Assembly: GCA_021399445.1 (NCBI GenBank)
Contig: JAJTUQ010000003.1
Location: 806,001 to 870,000, forward strand
DNA: 64,000 bases
Reading direction: 5' to 3'
Source: Xylogone sp. PMI_703
Taxonomy: Eukaryota > Ascomycota > Leotiomycetes
Positions 37,025 through 49,360 of this stretch are shown here, piece after piece. Each line of letters opens with the position of its first letter. The first letter of the stretch is position 1. Position numbers and translations under genes: made by a program. Under the pieces are notes generated by a model. It did no database searches, had not been told where the DNA came from, and saw nothing but the letters and a program-made list of their open reading frames with translations.

Positions 37025-38995
37025 ATGTGGAATAACGAGACATCACAGTTTCTCGCAATGCCGAGAGCTGAACAGTTAGAACTGTTCGCTAACTCAATAT
37101 CGTCCCCATTAGTCTCAGCATGCGTTCTGGCCAGTGTTCTACTGTTCATCACTACATACATCCGTGATCCACTGCGAACGGTTCCCGGACCGTTCCTTGC
37201 AAAATTCAACAAATTGTACCTAATATATTACACTTGTCGACTGAGAAGACACTTAGACGATCTTGAACTGCACAAAAAGTATGGCCCTGTTGTTAGACTT
37301 GCCCCTCATGAGGTTGCGATTTCCAGTCCCAGTGCCTTATCTGTGATTTATGGTAAGAATTCTCGCGGGATATTTGAGAATATGCAAATTGGTCTAATTC
37401 AAGTTCGCTATAGGCGCTGGAACCTCGAAAAAGTTTCTGAAGTCAGATTGGTATAGTAAGTTGATGTCTCTGCAGGGATTTACTAGTACCTTTCCACCGG
37501 CATGACGCATCAATTTAATACTTACACAGGTCTTCTTAAACGTGCGGGACCGGAAGACCTCGATTTGATGGCAGAAAATGACATGGACAAATATCGATTG
37601 CAGCGTCGTTTAGTTGGTCCAATATATTCACAAAGCTCGATGAAGGATCATGAGCCGCAGTTAGATGCTGTCTTGTCCGGCATTATAGAAAAGATGCATC
37701 AACTGAGTGGAAAGTCATTCGATATTGATACATGGTGCAATATGATAGCTGCTGGTATGGCTGATACTGTTTCATAGACAATCGATATGTCTGTACTATC
37801 TACTAACTAGATACCAGATTGTTTGTCTGCTTCCACGTTTTCCGAGCCTCGAGGATTTGTCGACTCCGGAGTTGACGATGGATCAATTGAGGCTAAGCAC
37901 AATTTTTGGAAAGTGGTAAGCTGGGCAGGATATTATCCCAGATTCCACTGGTTTAATCAGTGGTTGATTGCCAAAACCGGATATGGCATTCAGAGTAAGC
38001 TAATTAAACCGTACCCTTTATTTGCTGTATGATTGAACTCTCCCTTTATAATTTGATTTGCATAACTGACACGTTCATAATTAGTGGGCGACCGGAAAAT
38101 TTCAGGCTCGAAAACAGGAAGCTGAAGGCAAAAATCCTCCAGATCTTGCGCAGAAGCTAGTCGACTTGAATCGGACCAACCCAGCATTCAAAGATCAGTG
38201 GGCTAGTTTCATGAATATGACAAATTTCGGTGCTGGAGTTGAAACAATAGGTCTTTCGCTCGCATCTGTTATATTTGAAATTACTCGAGATCCTGTACTG
38301 GTAAAACGTGTGCAGGATGAAATCAAGAGTAGCCGTGACAAAGGTTTACTGAGTGACCCACCAAAGCTGGGTGAGCTGGAGCAGCATTTACCATTAACTC
38401 ACGCATGTTTACAGGAAAGCCTACGGCTGTATCCTGCTATTGGCACTACTCTTCCTAGAGTTCTAGTAGGCCCTGGAATAGAGGTCGAGGGACATTTTCT
38501 TCCCAGTGGAGTATGCGATCCTTACATGATACTAAGATATACAACTGCTAATTCGTACATAGACCATAGTTGGTATTAACCCCTGGGTCCTTGCACGAGA
38601 TACGTCCATATATGGTAAAGATGCTATCGAATTTCGACCGGACAGGTGGCTGGAAATGTCTGAACAAGAAAACAAACGCATCCGTGGGTGCATTTACTCT
38701 AGTTGTCACAGATCTTTGCTAATGGCTTGCGCAGAGAGTTATTCTATGGTTTTTGGACTCGGGTCTCGAAGTTGTCCCGGCAAACGTAAGGTATTATTTC
38801 CCATTCATAGATTCTAATCTGACTCAGTGGGTGTCTTCAGATCTTGCACTATCAATTTTACATAAAACGTTGCCAGCACTTCTGATGCATTTCGACTGGA
38901 TACTTAGTGATCCATCGGCTAAGCATGAGTACCTTACTGCATTTACTACTAGTTTGGAAACGGTCATGATGGAATGGCAAACAAGAACCAATTGA
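37025..38995 (+). CDS. Cytochrome P450 (pisatin demethylase/benzoate hydroxylase-like)
   Basis: A gene with many short introns, intact when spliced by eye, giving a protein of about 500 residues. Exon 1 (ATG 37025) carries a membrane anchor (SACVLASVLLFITTYI), the proline hinge TVPGPFLAKFNKLYL, and KYGPVVRLAPHEVAIS. Then follow KKFLKSDWY, YRLQRRLVGPIYSQSSMKDH, DDGSIEAKHNFWKVVSWAG, and an I-helix NFGAGVETIGLSLASVIFEI. ExxR is in CLQESLRLYPAIGTTLPR, and DAIEFRPDRWLEM precedes the heme loop FGLGSRSCPGK with its Cys. At least seven introns are needed; in-frame stops between exons disappear with them. The family covers fungal aromatic and terpenoid hydroxylases. It is a tailoring candidate for the PKS-NRPS product. 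Confidence 0.88.
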
Positions 38996-40356
38996 ATTAT
39001 ATAAAATGCCCACTTCCATAACCAGTTGAAAAGGGCACAGTGGCTGTGACCATCAATCATTGATTATGTAAACTGACCGGAAATACAAATTGAATTTTCT
39101 GCTGCTGCTACGAGTTTCTAAAGCATTTCTAGAATAGCAATATGCCGAAGTATACTAAAATACCATGCTATCCAGTTTATTCACACAAACAATGTGAGTG
39201 GCTCGGCCGGGATTTGATAGAATTCCGGGGTTCCGAATCGAGTTATTAGTACCGCCACTAGTTTTAATTTTACTCAGTGTCTCAATGTGAAAATGAATAT
39301 TACATTTGGATATTATCAAAGAATATTACAGAGCTCATAGTATGTGATTAGTGAATTTGCACTCCACCGCATCCGGAGCCCAACACTGCTCTGGCATTGA
39401 TTTGGTTGCCTACCAGTAACTACCACACCTTCTGACCCGGACACCGATATCTAAGCCGGGACTGTAGGCTCTAGAAACTCGCGCACCCTACCCGGAACAT
39501 TGCATTTTACGGTCTAGCCAAGAAGATTGCCAATCAACCTTGATTATCGCGTGGATGCCAGTTTCCCATTGCCGCAAAAGGATATTGATGAATTCTGTGT
39601 GTCTCACCGATCCCAGCGTAGTCATGCGACTCGTAGGAATGCGTCTAACTTAGTTGACTACAGTAGTTGCAGCTTTGCCGTGCTCACTCTAATAAGCCTG
39701 GCGCACTCCCTGCTTATGGAGAAGTCCTTCATGCTTCCTCCTGAGTTTTTGGAGACGCTAGTTGATAGAGACTAGAGTATTTTAATCTTACCCCACAAAG
39801 GAAGTAAATGCGGTGTCCAGCAGTGGGGGAGCGGGCCGGTGGAGCTGTGATAACTGTGTGGAGGACACTCTAGTGGGGCTCAACCCAGAGGGATGGAAGA
39901 GGCAAATATTGCAGTAGTGGAGCACATCGTATTGAAGTGCATACAGGGATGTATGAGTAAGCTTACTGATAGTTAAGTCCCCTAGATTCTTACGCCACTG
40001 CTCAGTTGGTAAGCATAGGGTATTCATGAAACCTTCGAGGGTTGGGAGTGAGTACTACTCATTGCCATTTTAGATAAGGATTGAACTGCAAAAGTGTTTG
40101 TCATAATATTTCAATTGCACAATTACAGCACCGTAAACAATAATTACTAAACCGACTTATGTTAACACTAGCCGCGTGGAATACTCCCGAGATATGACTG
40201 AATTTACATTCACCTATTATCCTAGCTCTAAATAAACACCAAGCTGTGACAGAAGTCCTTCTGTGATATAGTAATAGTCTAAACAGTTTTCAACTCCATT
40301 TCGTAGTCACATATCAATACTTTGTGAGGTACAAGCAATTGAAGCAAATCGCAACT
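38996..40356. other. Intergenic region
   Basis: Between the P450 and the NmrA-like gene, both on the plus strand. A frame at about 39527-39775 has no ATG of its own class and no recognisable motif. Nothing else was seen. Confidence 0.4.
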
Positions 40357-41472
40357 ATGACAAAAATAATCGCCGTCCACGGTGCAACCGGTACACAAGG
40401 AGGGTCGGTAGTGAGAGCCCTTTTGAAGTCCCAGTGGAAGATCCGTGCAATAACACGCAATGCATCTGGAGAGCCTGCCAAAGCTCTAATTGCGTCTGGA
40501 GTTGAAGTTGTAACAGCAAACTACGATGATCCCGCGTCTTTGGAAAAAGCATACGAGGTATGCATTCCGTCATCACATAACTTATGAAATATAAAGTGCG
40601 TATTAACGATAGGACATAGGGTGTTGAAGCTATCTTTTTAGTGACCAACTATTGGGAACATTTCTTCACTGGTAAATCAGCGGTAGGATCAGGCGAGGCT
40701 GAAGCCGCTCAAGCCCTCAATGTCGTCAAAGTCGCCGATATGCTTCCCGGGCTGAAGCATTTCATTTGGAGCACCCTCCCAGGCAATGCTGAAGGTGTAT
40801 GTATATTCCTTTTATCGCTGCATAATTTCGGTCTCACCCGTCCATATTTCTCTGAATACCATAATGAACTACAGTTAACGCGTTATCAAGCAACCGAAAC
40901 GTACTGCATGCCAGCACTTCGACTTCAAAGCGAAGGTTGACCTGAAAATTAAGAAGGAATATCCTAATCTTGCAGCCAAAACTACTTTTCTCTATATTGG
41001 TTGGTATGCCAATAATCTTGCCAAATTTCCCGTGGGCAAACTTTTTGCTATTCCCGCTACTTTGGGCATCTATATTTGGATGTCACCTGTATCCCGCGCA
41101 GCTGTGCTTCCCTCTGCTGGTGATATTAGAGTAAATGTTGGATTGTTTGCAAAAGCTGCTCTGGAGCAACCAGAAAAAACATTAGGAAAGTATGTAGCAG
41201 TAGTTACGGATACACCGACCCATGATGAGGTATTAGAATACTGGAAGGCGGTTACCGGAAAAAGGGCTGCATACCTAGAGGTCAATAGTGATGATTGGTG
41301 CAGCGCTTTCGGTCCTCCTGGCCAGGAAAAGTATTTCAGCTTGAAGGCTTTTGAGGAGAATCCCAGGTGGGCGTTTGATAACAACCCTCTTTTGGCTAAA
41401 GATCTGGGGATTGAGAACGATGTGGTAGGGACTAGGGCTTGTTTAGAAAGCCTTAAGGATGAGCTTGTATAG
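40357..41472 (+). CDS. NmrA-like / isoflavone-reductase-like NAD(P)-binding protein
   Basis: Three exons (40357-40557, 40620-40796, 40915-41472) give 311 residues. The N-terminal dinucleotide loop is VHGATGTQGGSVVRALL, followed by SQWKIRAITRN, which lines the cofactor phosphate. Later motifs typical of the family are FLVTNYWEHFF, LKHFIWSTLPGN, HFDFKAKVD, and TTFLYIGWYANNL. The catalytic YxxxK of classical SDRs is absent, as usual in NmrA-like proteins. Some members sense NAD(P) redox state, others reduce secondary metabolites. Its place between a P450 and an SDR gene in the cluster suggests a biosynthetic role, but regulation cannot be excluded. The second intron's acceptor (before HFDFK) was chosen because it restores the family motif. 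Confidence 0.88.
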
Positions 41473-41961
41473 TGAGCATGAACTGTATAATAGTAAGCGA
41501 TACAGCACAGAGTCGTTGTATTTACAAATACTCAGCGTTCTTGCAAGTTCTTAGGCTCAATCAGTACGAGAGAGCATTGACACATCAAGCTGAGGTTGAC
41601 TAGAGCACTCATTAACATAGTCAATTTCTTGAAAATTGACAGTTTCTCTATATATTAATCCCAGCTGTAGAAAGTGAAGCTTGCTATTTCATATATTATC
41701 AATAGTAGATTGGTTCCACGAACCATACAAATGGTATTGACCAGGTCTTAACTATTAATTTTTGAGTTTGACAAGATAATAGAGATTTCACAAGTGAAGA
41801 ACTCGCCGTATGCTGGATTATCGGATGTAGTTCTTTTGCGTCTGCACGCAATTTGGCACGCCATAGACTACTATATGCTAGGTATAAATAAACGGACAAC
41901 ATTTCACCATGATATTGATGCATAGACTCTTTAGTACCTCAAAAATAACTTTCAAACAATA
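41473..41961. other. Intergenic region
   Basis: The 3' flank of the NmrA-like gene and the promoter of the short-chain dehydrogenase gene. No gene was seen. Confidence 0.4.
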
Positions 41962-42778
41962 ATGTCGAAGGAGCAATATCTTGCTGGAAAGCTTGCTATT
42001 GTTACAGGAGCTAGCAAGGGAAACGGAATTGGAGCAGCTACAGCTTACTCTTTAGCCTCACATGGAGCAAATGTAAGTTTCCTTTATTTTTATACGAACT
42101 GAAGTTAACAACGATCAGATCGTTGTTCATTACTTCAAGAACTCTGATGCAGCAGCCCAAACAGTACAGAAATTAGAAGCCTTGGGTGTTAAAGCTGCTG
42201 CTATATATGCGGACCAACAAAGCCCTACCTTTGGAAAAGACATTGTTGAGGCTTCTCTTCAGGCTTTTAACACAAATACTATTGATATTATCGTCAACAA
42301 CGCCGCCGCTGCTGTCGCACATGAGAACTTGGAGAGCGTCCCTGTAGAAGACTTCGACTGGCACTTCCATATCAACGTCCGCGGGCCCTTCCTGCTCATG
42401 CAAGCATCTCTACCGTATCTTGCTAGTCCTGGGGGTCGCATTATAAACATCAGTTCCGTTATGGCTCGAAGCGGTACATCTCAAGGAAACTTTTACTCCG
42501 CTTCGAAAGCTGCTTTGAGTGCTATGAGCCTGGGCTGGGCAGAGCAACTTGGGCAAAAAGAAATTACAGTTAATGTTATCTCCCCAGGACCAATTGCGAC
42601 AGACAGGATAAGACCGGAGGATCATCCAGTTACCCAAAAAGTAAGAGCACAGCAATATATTAAACGGAACGGAACAACGAGTGAGCTAGCGGAAGTAATT
42701 GGGTTTCTAGCTAGCCCGATGGCTTCTTTCGTCACAGGCCAAAATATTTACGTTGATGGAGGCCTAATTTATCCATAG
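41962..42778 (+). CDS. Short-chain dehydrogenase/reductase (classical SDR)
   Basis: Two exons (41962-42072, 42119-42778) give 256 residues. It has the classical SDR layout: cofactor loop VTGASKGNGIGAATA, the NNAAAAV motif (NNAG equivalent), the catalytic Ser in IINISSVMA, and the catalytic Tyr-Lys in NFYSASKAALSAM. The VNVISPGPIATD loop and the C-terminal VTGQNIYVDGG block that ends many beta-ketoacyl-ACP-reductase-like SDRs are also present. All catalytic residues are intact. It would reduce a ketone or oxidise an alcohol on the cluster's intermediate, with NADP(H) likely. It lies in tandem with the NmrA-like gene on the plus strand and about 240 bp from the convergent O-methyltransferase gene. 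Confidence 0.93.
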
Positions 42779-43019
42779 ATAAAGATTTTTGTAATCGGAT
42801 GTAACGTGGATCGCTCAAGGTCCAACTCGATGCACAATTATCTATGTAGTTTTATCTAGCGGACAGACATTTTGATCATATTTAACTTCTCTCAATATTA
42901 GAAAATAGTGGGGCTATTTTGACATGTTTATCTTAACGATACTTAGCAAATACTCTAGGATCTAGTTTATATTAAGGGCTCATACTACGACTGAGTGTTA
43001 AACTAACATCGGTATAAAG

Positions 43020-44442
43020 CTAACCTATTGTTATTTCAATCACAGAATATCGACTCTTGACGGCGTGCTTCACACGGATAATCTTTAGTCGAGGATCTGC
43101 CATCTTCACAAGTCTTTCGTAGTCTTCTATTGTTCGATCCTGTCCATTATGCATATTCGAACCTAGATTCGACGCTCTAGCGCTGGTAGTTAGCATTATT
43201 AGGTGAGATTACTAGTACTATGACTCACGTCATTAGTCTCTCAACTGGTAGTGGTAACTGTCCTGGAGGCGCGAAAACCATATCTACTAGTAGGATTCGT
43301 CCTCCAGGTTGTAGAGACTTAACAAGTCGTCGTAGAATATCCGCAGCTGATTTATCCGGCCAGTCATGCATAACCATTTTCAGCATATAAGTACTGGCGC
43401 TCACTGGCTGATCGGTGAAGAAATCGTGACTGGAAAAAGATATACGATCTTTAAGGTCAGCAGGAACATTTTGCAGTCTACCAGCCTCTTCAACATCCTG
43501 GACGAGAAATTTAAGATTTGGAAACTTTTTGGCAAGGGATACACTGAAATTGCCGTTTCCTCCACCGACCTATAAGAGTTTATATGATTAGATTATCCCT
43601 ACTATACTAGAAGGAAGAAAGATGGATATTCTTACATCAACAACTAAACTCGAACCGAGCCCCTCCCATGGATAGCAATCCACTATTGGACCATTATCAA
43701 ATCGTGGAGACTTGCTTACCCAAGATAAAGCGTTCATAAACCTCGGCCCCATCACCGGATCCTTGACGGTATGAGTTATTGGGTTAACATCTGTCTTCAG
43801 TGCCACATTTACAACACTCTTAGTAGAATCTTCTGAAGTCCCATATTTATCCCAAGTCTCCGTAAGCACAGCTAGCTGTGATACTCCACTGATAGAAAAG
43901 TGGCCAATCCAGTCTCGTATACCTGAATTCTTAGTGAACTGCTCTGACATGGCTGTGTGCTCCACGTGACCTTCCTTAGTCTCACGAAGGAAATGCCTGG
44001 TCATGGCATGGCGCAATACTGCTCGAACCTTTGGCTCACTGATTCCGGCCGATTTGGCGATATCATCGTATGTTGTACTCCCCCCAAGGGGAATATTTTC
44101 GTTTAATTTGAAATGATATATGCAAAGAAATGCGGCAATATCATTCATAGCCTATTGGAAGAACATTAATAAAGCCACCCAATAGAAAATGATTTCAGAA
44201 ATACACACCAATGGAATAAGACTGAACAGTTGCTCCTCGGGTGTAGTAATTAGATCCGAAAGAAGCTGTCCAGATGCTGCCAAAACAATTCTAGACTCAT
44301 CAAGCTCAGTTGGCAGAGTAAGATTTACATTGGAATTAAAAGATGGCTGAGGAAAATGTTGTTCTTCCAGATAATCGGCAATACGATTACAGTGTAAGGA
44401 TATCTGCGAAGCAATATCGCGTAATGAGGTAGCCTGATACAT
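43020..44442 (-). CDS. SAM-dependent O-methyltransferase (COMT-like, fungal sterigmatocystin-type fold)
   Basis: Four exons (44442-44209, 44151-43636, 43569-43229, 43182-43020) give 417 residues. An N-terminal helical dimerisation domain includes a winged-helix stretch (YDDIAKSAGISEPKVRAVLR). The SAM site is split by intron 2 and reads VDVGGGNGNFSVSLAKKFP, then FLVQD. The catalytic His region is MLKMVMHDWPDKSAADILR, and LQPGGRILLVDMVF follows. The C-terminal ERLMTARASN and RTIEDYERL blocks contact substrate in the family. The first in-frame ATG, at 44442, gives a start consistent with relatives; upstream the frame is closed by a stop. It methylates a hydroxyl on an aromatic or enol. It is convergent with the SDR gene. 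Confidence 0.9.
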
Positions 44443-45340
44443 ATTGCAATGAGAGGGAACTGGGGGCTCAAGGTAATGAATTCCGCTGCGCTCATACAAT
44501 GTGACTGATGAAGCTGCAACGCCTCGTCATTTAACGTCTATTAAGATCATGTGAATTTACTTCCTTAGGTGAATAGTCATGATGAGACCGGTCTTAGGAA
44601 CTGCATTAAGCGCATGGTGCTTCAGCCGATAACACAGGGCCGTACCAATATGGCGGAAACCCGGCTGTCGAGGCTGCAAGCCACCTAAAACTTCTTCTCC
44701 CAGACCTGGTTAGAACACTAAGTGCCACATGTCAATAGCGTAAGACCGCCTGATTATTTAGTTTGCCTTCCAATGCCAAACGAAGGCTGAGCAGTTATGC
44801 AGACCCAGAATGTAAGCGCTAACGCTCCTTTCCTTTCGGAAAGAAGCAAGAGACTATTTGGGTTGTATAATTGCTCGTTCTATACTAACCAGCATTGGCA
44901 GTAGCTTTTATTTAGTACGGGTGCTTTTTGGGTAATAAGTTTTCCTTCGCCCTAATGCAAGCACAGCTTTATTTTCCTATTTTGGATCTCAATCAAACCT
45001 CGTTAATACTTGCTTTGTGTGGTTTCATCCCAGTAGGCCGCGTGTTATGATACCCGGCTCGTTGGAGAAGTGTGCTTTCTTCATGTCACTAGCATTGCAT
45101 GTGAATACCATATACCATTGAGATCCCGTATAAAGCCGATTTTGATTCGTTTTATTACAAATCAAGGGATACAACCTGAAGAGTTATACCGCAAAGTAAC
45201 GAAGTGTCACTGGTTTATCAATTAAGTATGCATGTAGGCTGAAGAGGATGTACGACTCTCACTTATGATTCACTTCAACGTGTCACACGATAACTTCTGA
45301 GGGCTATTATATTCTACGAGCGATTGTACTGTAATACATG
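44443..45340. other. Intergenic region
   Basis: Promoter of the COMT-like gene and 3' flank of the class I methyltransferase gene, both on the minus strand. No gene was seen. Confidence 0.4.
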
Positions 45341-46211
45341 CTAATCCAACAATCTTCCCAGTCCGAGGCCATCAAACATAGGCATCAAGAAGGTCGTCAC
45401 CCTCTTGTTCTCCACAAGCATCTTATTGAATTTGTCTAAGCCTTCCTTATCCCTTTGTACCTCCTTCCAAAGGTCTTCGCCTCGACTCCTCACAATATTA
45501 GTCCACGGATTTGCTTCACTTGAATCTGCGACCAATGCATGCCCAAGAATATTATCAGCCATGATAATACCACCAGATTTAAGGATACGTTTATTCGCTG
45601 ATGGAGTGGATAGTGACATTATTTCAGTCAAATAGTCAGGATATGATGACTTGTCGGCATCAATAAAGATAAGATCATAAGGCTCCGTAATTGTGGAAAC
45701 TAGTTCCCGGATGGTTGCTTTCGCATCTCCAACGATAACTTCCACATTCTTTATCTCGTTTTTGACAAATTCATCTCGGGCTATACTGGCGTAACCAGCA
45801 TCCAATTCCAACGTCGTTACGTGTCCATCAACACCAACTGCCTTGGCCCACCCCAAAGCAGAGAAACCGATAAAACAGCCAATCTCAAGGACTATCGAAA
45901 TATCAGTGTCTATTATGTAAATACTCACCGTTATATAGCCTGTAGCATTAACAGATAGCGAAAATGCTGGCCGAGGAGCAATGAAAATATTTAATCTCAC
46001 TTCTTTTCGCTCCCAGCGCTTGCGCCACCCACACCTGAAATTGTGCCTGTAATGGAGAGATCATGTATTTCGCCATCTCATGATTTTCTGATCCCCAAGC
46101 ATGAAAATTCGTAATGTGTTGTGGAAGCTTGGTGGAATGTTGAAAAGCATAGTCACCCACTCTCTGGGCTACCTCCTTGTTTGGATACAGTTCTGTATAG
46201 TTTTCCTTCAT
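45341..46211 (-). CDS. Class I O-methyltransferase (caffeoyl-CoA/catechol type)
   Basis: Two exons (46211-46001, 45891-45341) give 253 residues, the normal size for cation-dependent class I O-methyltransferases. The SAM loop is LEIGCFIGFSALGWAKAV, followed by TTLELDAGYASIARDEF. The metal-binding and catalytic region is PYDLIFIDADKSSYPDYL, with the Asp that binds the divalent cation. GGIIMADNILGHALVAD supplies the further Asp-Asn ligands. The end FLMPMFDGLGLGRLLD is typical. These enzymes methylate one hydroxyl of a catechol, so the pathway probably makes an ortho-diphenol. The neighbouring phenol-hydroxylase-like flavoprotein could supply it. The two genes are divergently transcribed from a 940-bp region, which would favour joint control. 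Confidence 0.93.
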
Positions 46212-47151
46212 GTTTTCTTCACTGCAGCTAGTCTGTTAAGTTCTCTGAGCTGGCACATTCAAATATTTGCATTGTTGAGTGTGAAAGGTTTGTAGGTTTA
46301 GCATTAGAGTGGCTTAACTAATCAGGGAGGCTGACTTGGTTCCAGACAGCGTTGTTTCACTGCTAGGCATCTCCAGTCATGAGACTCTTTTGATATCCAT
46401 TCCCCTGTCCGTATAAGGAAAGTGCTATTTGTATTGCTACGCGTACAGTGGCTCAACCGCGTTATCATGGTGCTCTTTATTTTTTTTGGCGGATTTACGG
46501 AGTACATTCATAGGATCCTGGACTGCCAAGGTGTTAGTCCCTGATATTGATATACTGCACCATTTCGTTTTCATTGATCCCAGAAGTACATGTATTAAAT
46601 GTATCCTAAAGAAGTTAATAAAGTATTATATTTGACCCTTATGAACATTAATTACGGCCGTACGCTATATTTACTCCCTGGAATTCCATCGCCCTAATCC
46701 TAACTTTCGTTTGGACCATCAGGTTAATAAGTGGGGGCTTGGTAAAAATACCCCATTGAGCACTATAGACAATACTAGACTGGAAGTGCACAGTGATAGT
46801 CTAAGCACTAGATGCCCTATCTGACACCTTGCATAGGGCGTCCACGGCGTAGGACATCCGGGTAACATCGGGGGTAGTGGAGATGGGCCAAAGTATCAAG
46901 TCTTCTGATAAGGCATCGTAATCATGAACGTTGAGTGAACATAATCTCCTATGCTAAGCTGACTTATATTGCAGTGATTGGCCAAATCGTCATCAGCACG
47001 GTATATTGCTCCTTCCAGCGCTCCCTTAGACCCGACTTACGCTCGGCGCCTTCAGTTCGGCGTAAAGATATTGCGCAAGTCTAGGTTAAAATTCTGTAGA
47101 GAATCAGTGAGTTAAGCAGACAGGTGAATTCAGTACCTGGCGCCTTCAACC
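46212..47151. promoter_or_regulatory. Divergent promoter region between methyltransferase and flavoprotein genes
   Basis: A 940-bp non-coding stretch between two divergent genes (class I O-methyltransferase, minus; flavoprotein hydroxylase, plus). It must contain both promoters. No specific factor site was identified with confidence. Confidence 0.5.
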
Positions 47152-49360
47152 ATGGAGAAAGAAGATAGTAGACAATCTACGGGTACAGGTGCAAAGTCAT
47201 TAAAAACAGTCTTTCCAGTACATAAAAACGATAACTGTATCCCTATTGTCGAAGTAGACCACCTTATAGTTGGTGCTGGGCCTGCTGGCGGGTCACTGGG
47301 ATGCTTTCTAGGGCAACACGGTATGATTAAATTCATCAAATATTTAAGGGTATTTAGTTATGACTGATAAAATTGAAAGGGCTAAAGGGGCTGATTATTA
47401 GTGCTGCTCCTGGAACAGCCCATACACCTCGTGCTCACATTACAAACCCGGCAGCAATAGGTAAGTAGCATTATTATCAAAATTTTAGAACTACACCGTC
47501 TATCAATTAGTTCAGCAGCTGTAACTACGCGATAATATTCATCTTCTCATATCATTCATACGTCAATTATCCCTATATCGCGTTAGATCTGTTCCCATTT
47601 TATACCCTATAGCCGTACTGCTTTTAGTATTTTGATTAATTACAGCAGCTAACTAGCACAGAGTGCCTCGGGGATATTGGACTTGCCGAAGAAGTGTATA
47701 CGAATGCACATAAGAATGAAAAAATGGCCAATTTTCGATTATGTCAGACACTTCTTGGGCGTGAATATGCACGATTGTACTCTTGGGGACCTAGTTATCA
47801 GGTATGTTTTACAGCATTCCATGGAACGAAAAGCTTATCTTGAACTATAGGATAAATTTTGTAAGGCTAGCCCGTATGAGCATGCAGATATCCCCCAAAC
47901 ACTTCTCGAGCCCATTCTGCTCCGCTATGCCGCTCAACACGGTTTCCCTTGTCGTTTCAGCACAGAGCTTCTTAACTTTGAGGACAGGGACGATGACGGC
48001 GTTGTTGCTACAGTCTACGATAGAATTTCCACACATACCTACAAGATTAAGTCGAAAAAGATGTATGGAGCTGATGGAGCAAGAAGTAGGGTTGTCGAAC
48101 AGCTGAAATTGCCAATTACATCCTTACCTAGTGGTGGAGCGGCCTATAATGTCATATTTAAAGCAGACCTAACTCAAAGAATGACCGGAAGAATTGGAAA
48201 TCTCCATATGGTCATTCGGCCTGACATAGATTTACCTGATTATGCGATGATGTGCACTTTCAGAATGGTCAAGCCATGGCATGAATGGATAGCTATCATC
48301 TACGGGAAGCCGGGGTATCGACCCAAAGAAACACTTAGTCCGGAAGCATTTCTAGAGCCTATAAACCTGTGGATTGGCGATGATCAAGTTGATATAAAAA
48401 TTCTGAGAGTTGACGCTTGGGAACGGAATGAAGTCTCTGTAAATATGTATAGCAAGGGTAATGTGTACTGCCTTGGAGATGCAGTCCATCGCCATCCTCC
48501 AACTAACGGACTTGGATCAAATACTTGCATCCAGGACGCCTATAATCTTGCTTGGAAGGTGGCATATGTTGAGAAAGGTACTCCATTCATCCCTTTTGAG
48601 CTTTGTGTTGGTGCTAATACATTCAGGACTGGCCGGTGATAAACTTCTTGCATCCTACAATAGCGAACGCCAACCGGTTGGGTCACACATTATAAATCTG
48701 ACTAAAGAGCATGCCCGTAGAACTATGCCGGTTCTAAAAGCATTAGGTGCAACAGAACCAACCAAGGAAGCACGCATTGCCGCAATTGCCTTGTTAGATG
48801 ACCCCTCTCCTTCTGGGGTCAATGCTCGCACTCAATTTCTAAAAAACATGGCACAACAAGTAGTCTCATTTCAAGGTATTGGTGCCGAAATGAATCAACG
48901 GTATAGAAGCGAGGCCATCTACCTAGAAGATCAAGGCCCGCAACCCGAGTTGCCAGATGGAGATAAAGCCACGTTGGAATATTTTGCAGATACGTTTCCA
49001 GGGTGTAGATTACCGCATGTCTGGCTAAGTGCATTATCACCAGAAGAAAGAGTTTCTACTGTCCAGCTAGCTGGAGACTGTAGATTTAGTATCTTCACTG
49101 GCATGGCTGGTGCCAAGATCTGGAAAAGTGCTGCAGCATCAATCACACACAAGCTAAAAATTGAATTACCAGTATTCGTGATTGGCATGGGAGGGGAATG
49201 GATTAGTCATTATGGTGACTGGGAAGCCATTCGAGGAGTTGAAGAGAGTGGATGTATCCTTGTGAGACCTGACCGTTATGTGGGATGGAGAAGTAACAGC
49301 GGAGATGGCGACACGGAAAGTAAATTAGAAAAAGTTCTAAGATTCATTTTGTCCAGGTAA
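47152..49360 (+). CDS. FAD-dependent aromatic monooxygenase (phenol 2-monooxygenase/PheA-TfdB type)
   Basis: Five exons, intact, giving a protein of roughly 600 residues. The N-terminal FAD fold is DHLIVGAGPAGGSLGCFLGQ with GxGxxG. An intron follows, then SAAPGTAHTPRAHITNPAAI, a block specific to the phenol hydroxylase group. Further motifs are ECLGDIGLAEEVY, YGADGARSRVVEQL (the DG motif, contacting both FAD and NADPH) and VYCLGDAVHRHPPTNGLG (the GD motif binding FAD ribose). A C-terminal thioredoxin-like domain includes AGDCRFSIFTGMAG. Such enzymes add one oxygen to a phenol ring using NADPH. In this cluster the likely substrate is an aromatic part of the PKS-NRPS product or its precursor. 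Placement next to a catechol-type O-methyltransferase supports this. Confidence 0.93.

Noticed and set aside
37352..37820. Apparent breakdown of the second P450 by stops
   Set aside because: The stops fall inside introns with good GT-AG borders; splicing restores KKFLKSDWY, YRLQRRL and the next conserved block.
39527..39775. 82-codon open frame after the second P450
   Set aside because: Non-ATG start, no motif, no plausible splicing to a longer product.
47322..47805. Apparent break in the flavoprotein gene
   Set aside because: Three introns explain it; the joined exons match the phenol hydroxylase family without gaps.
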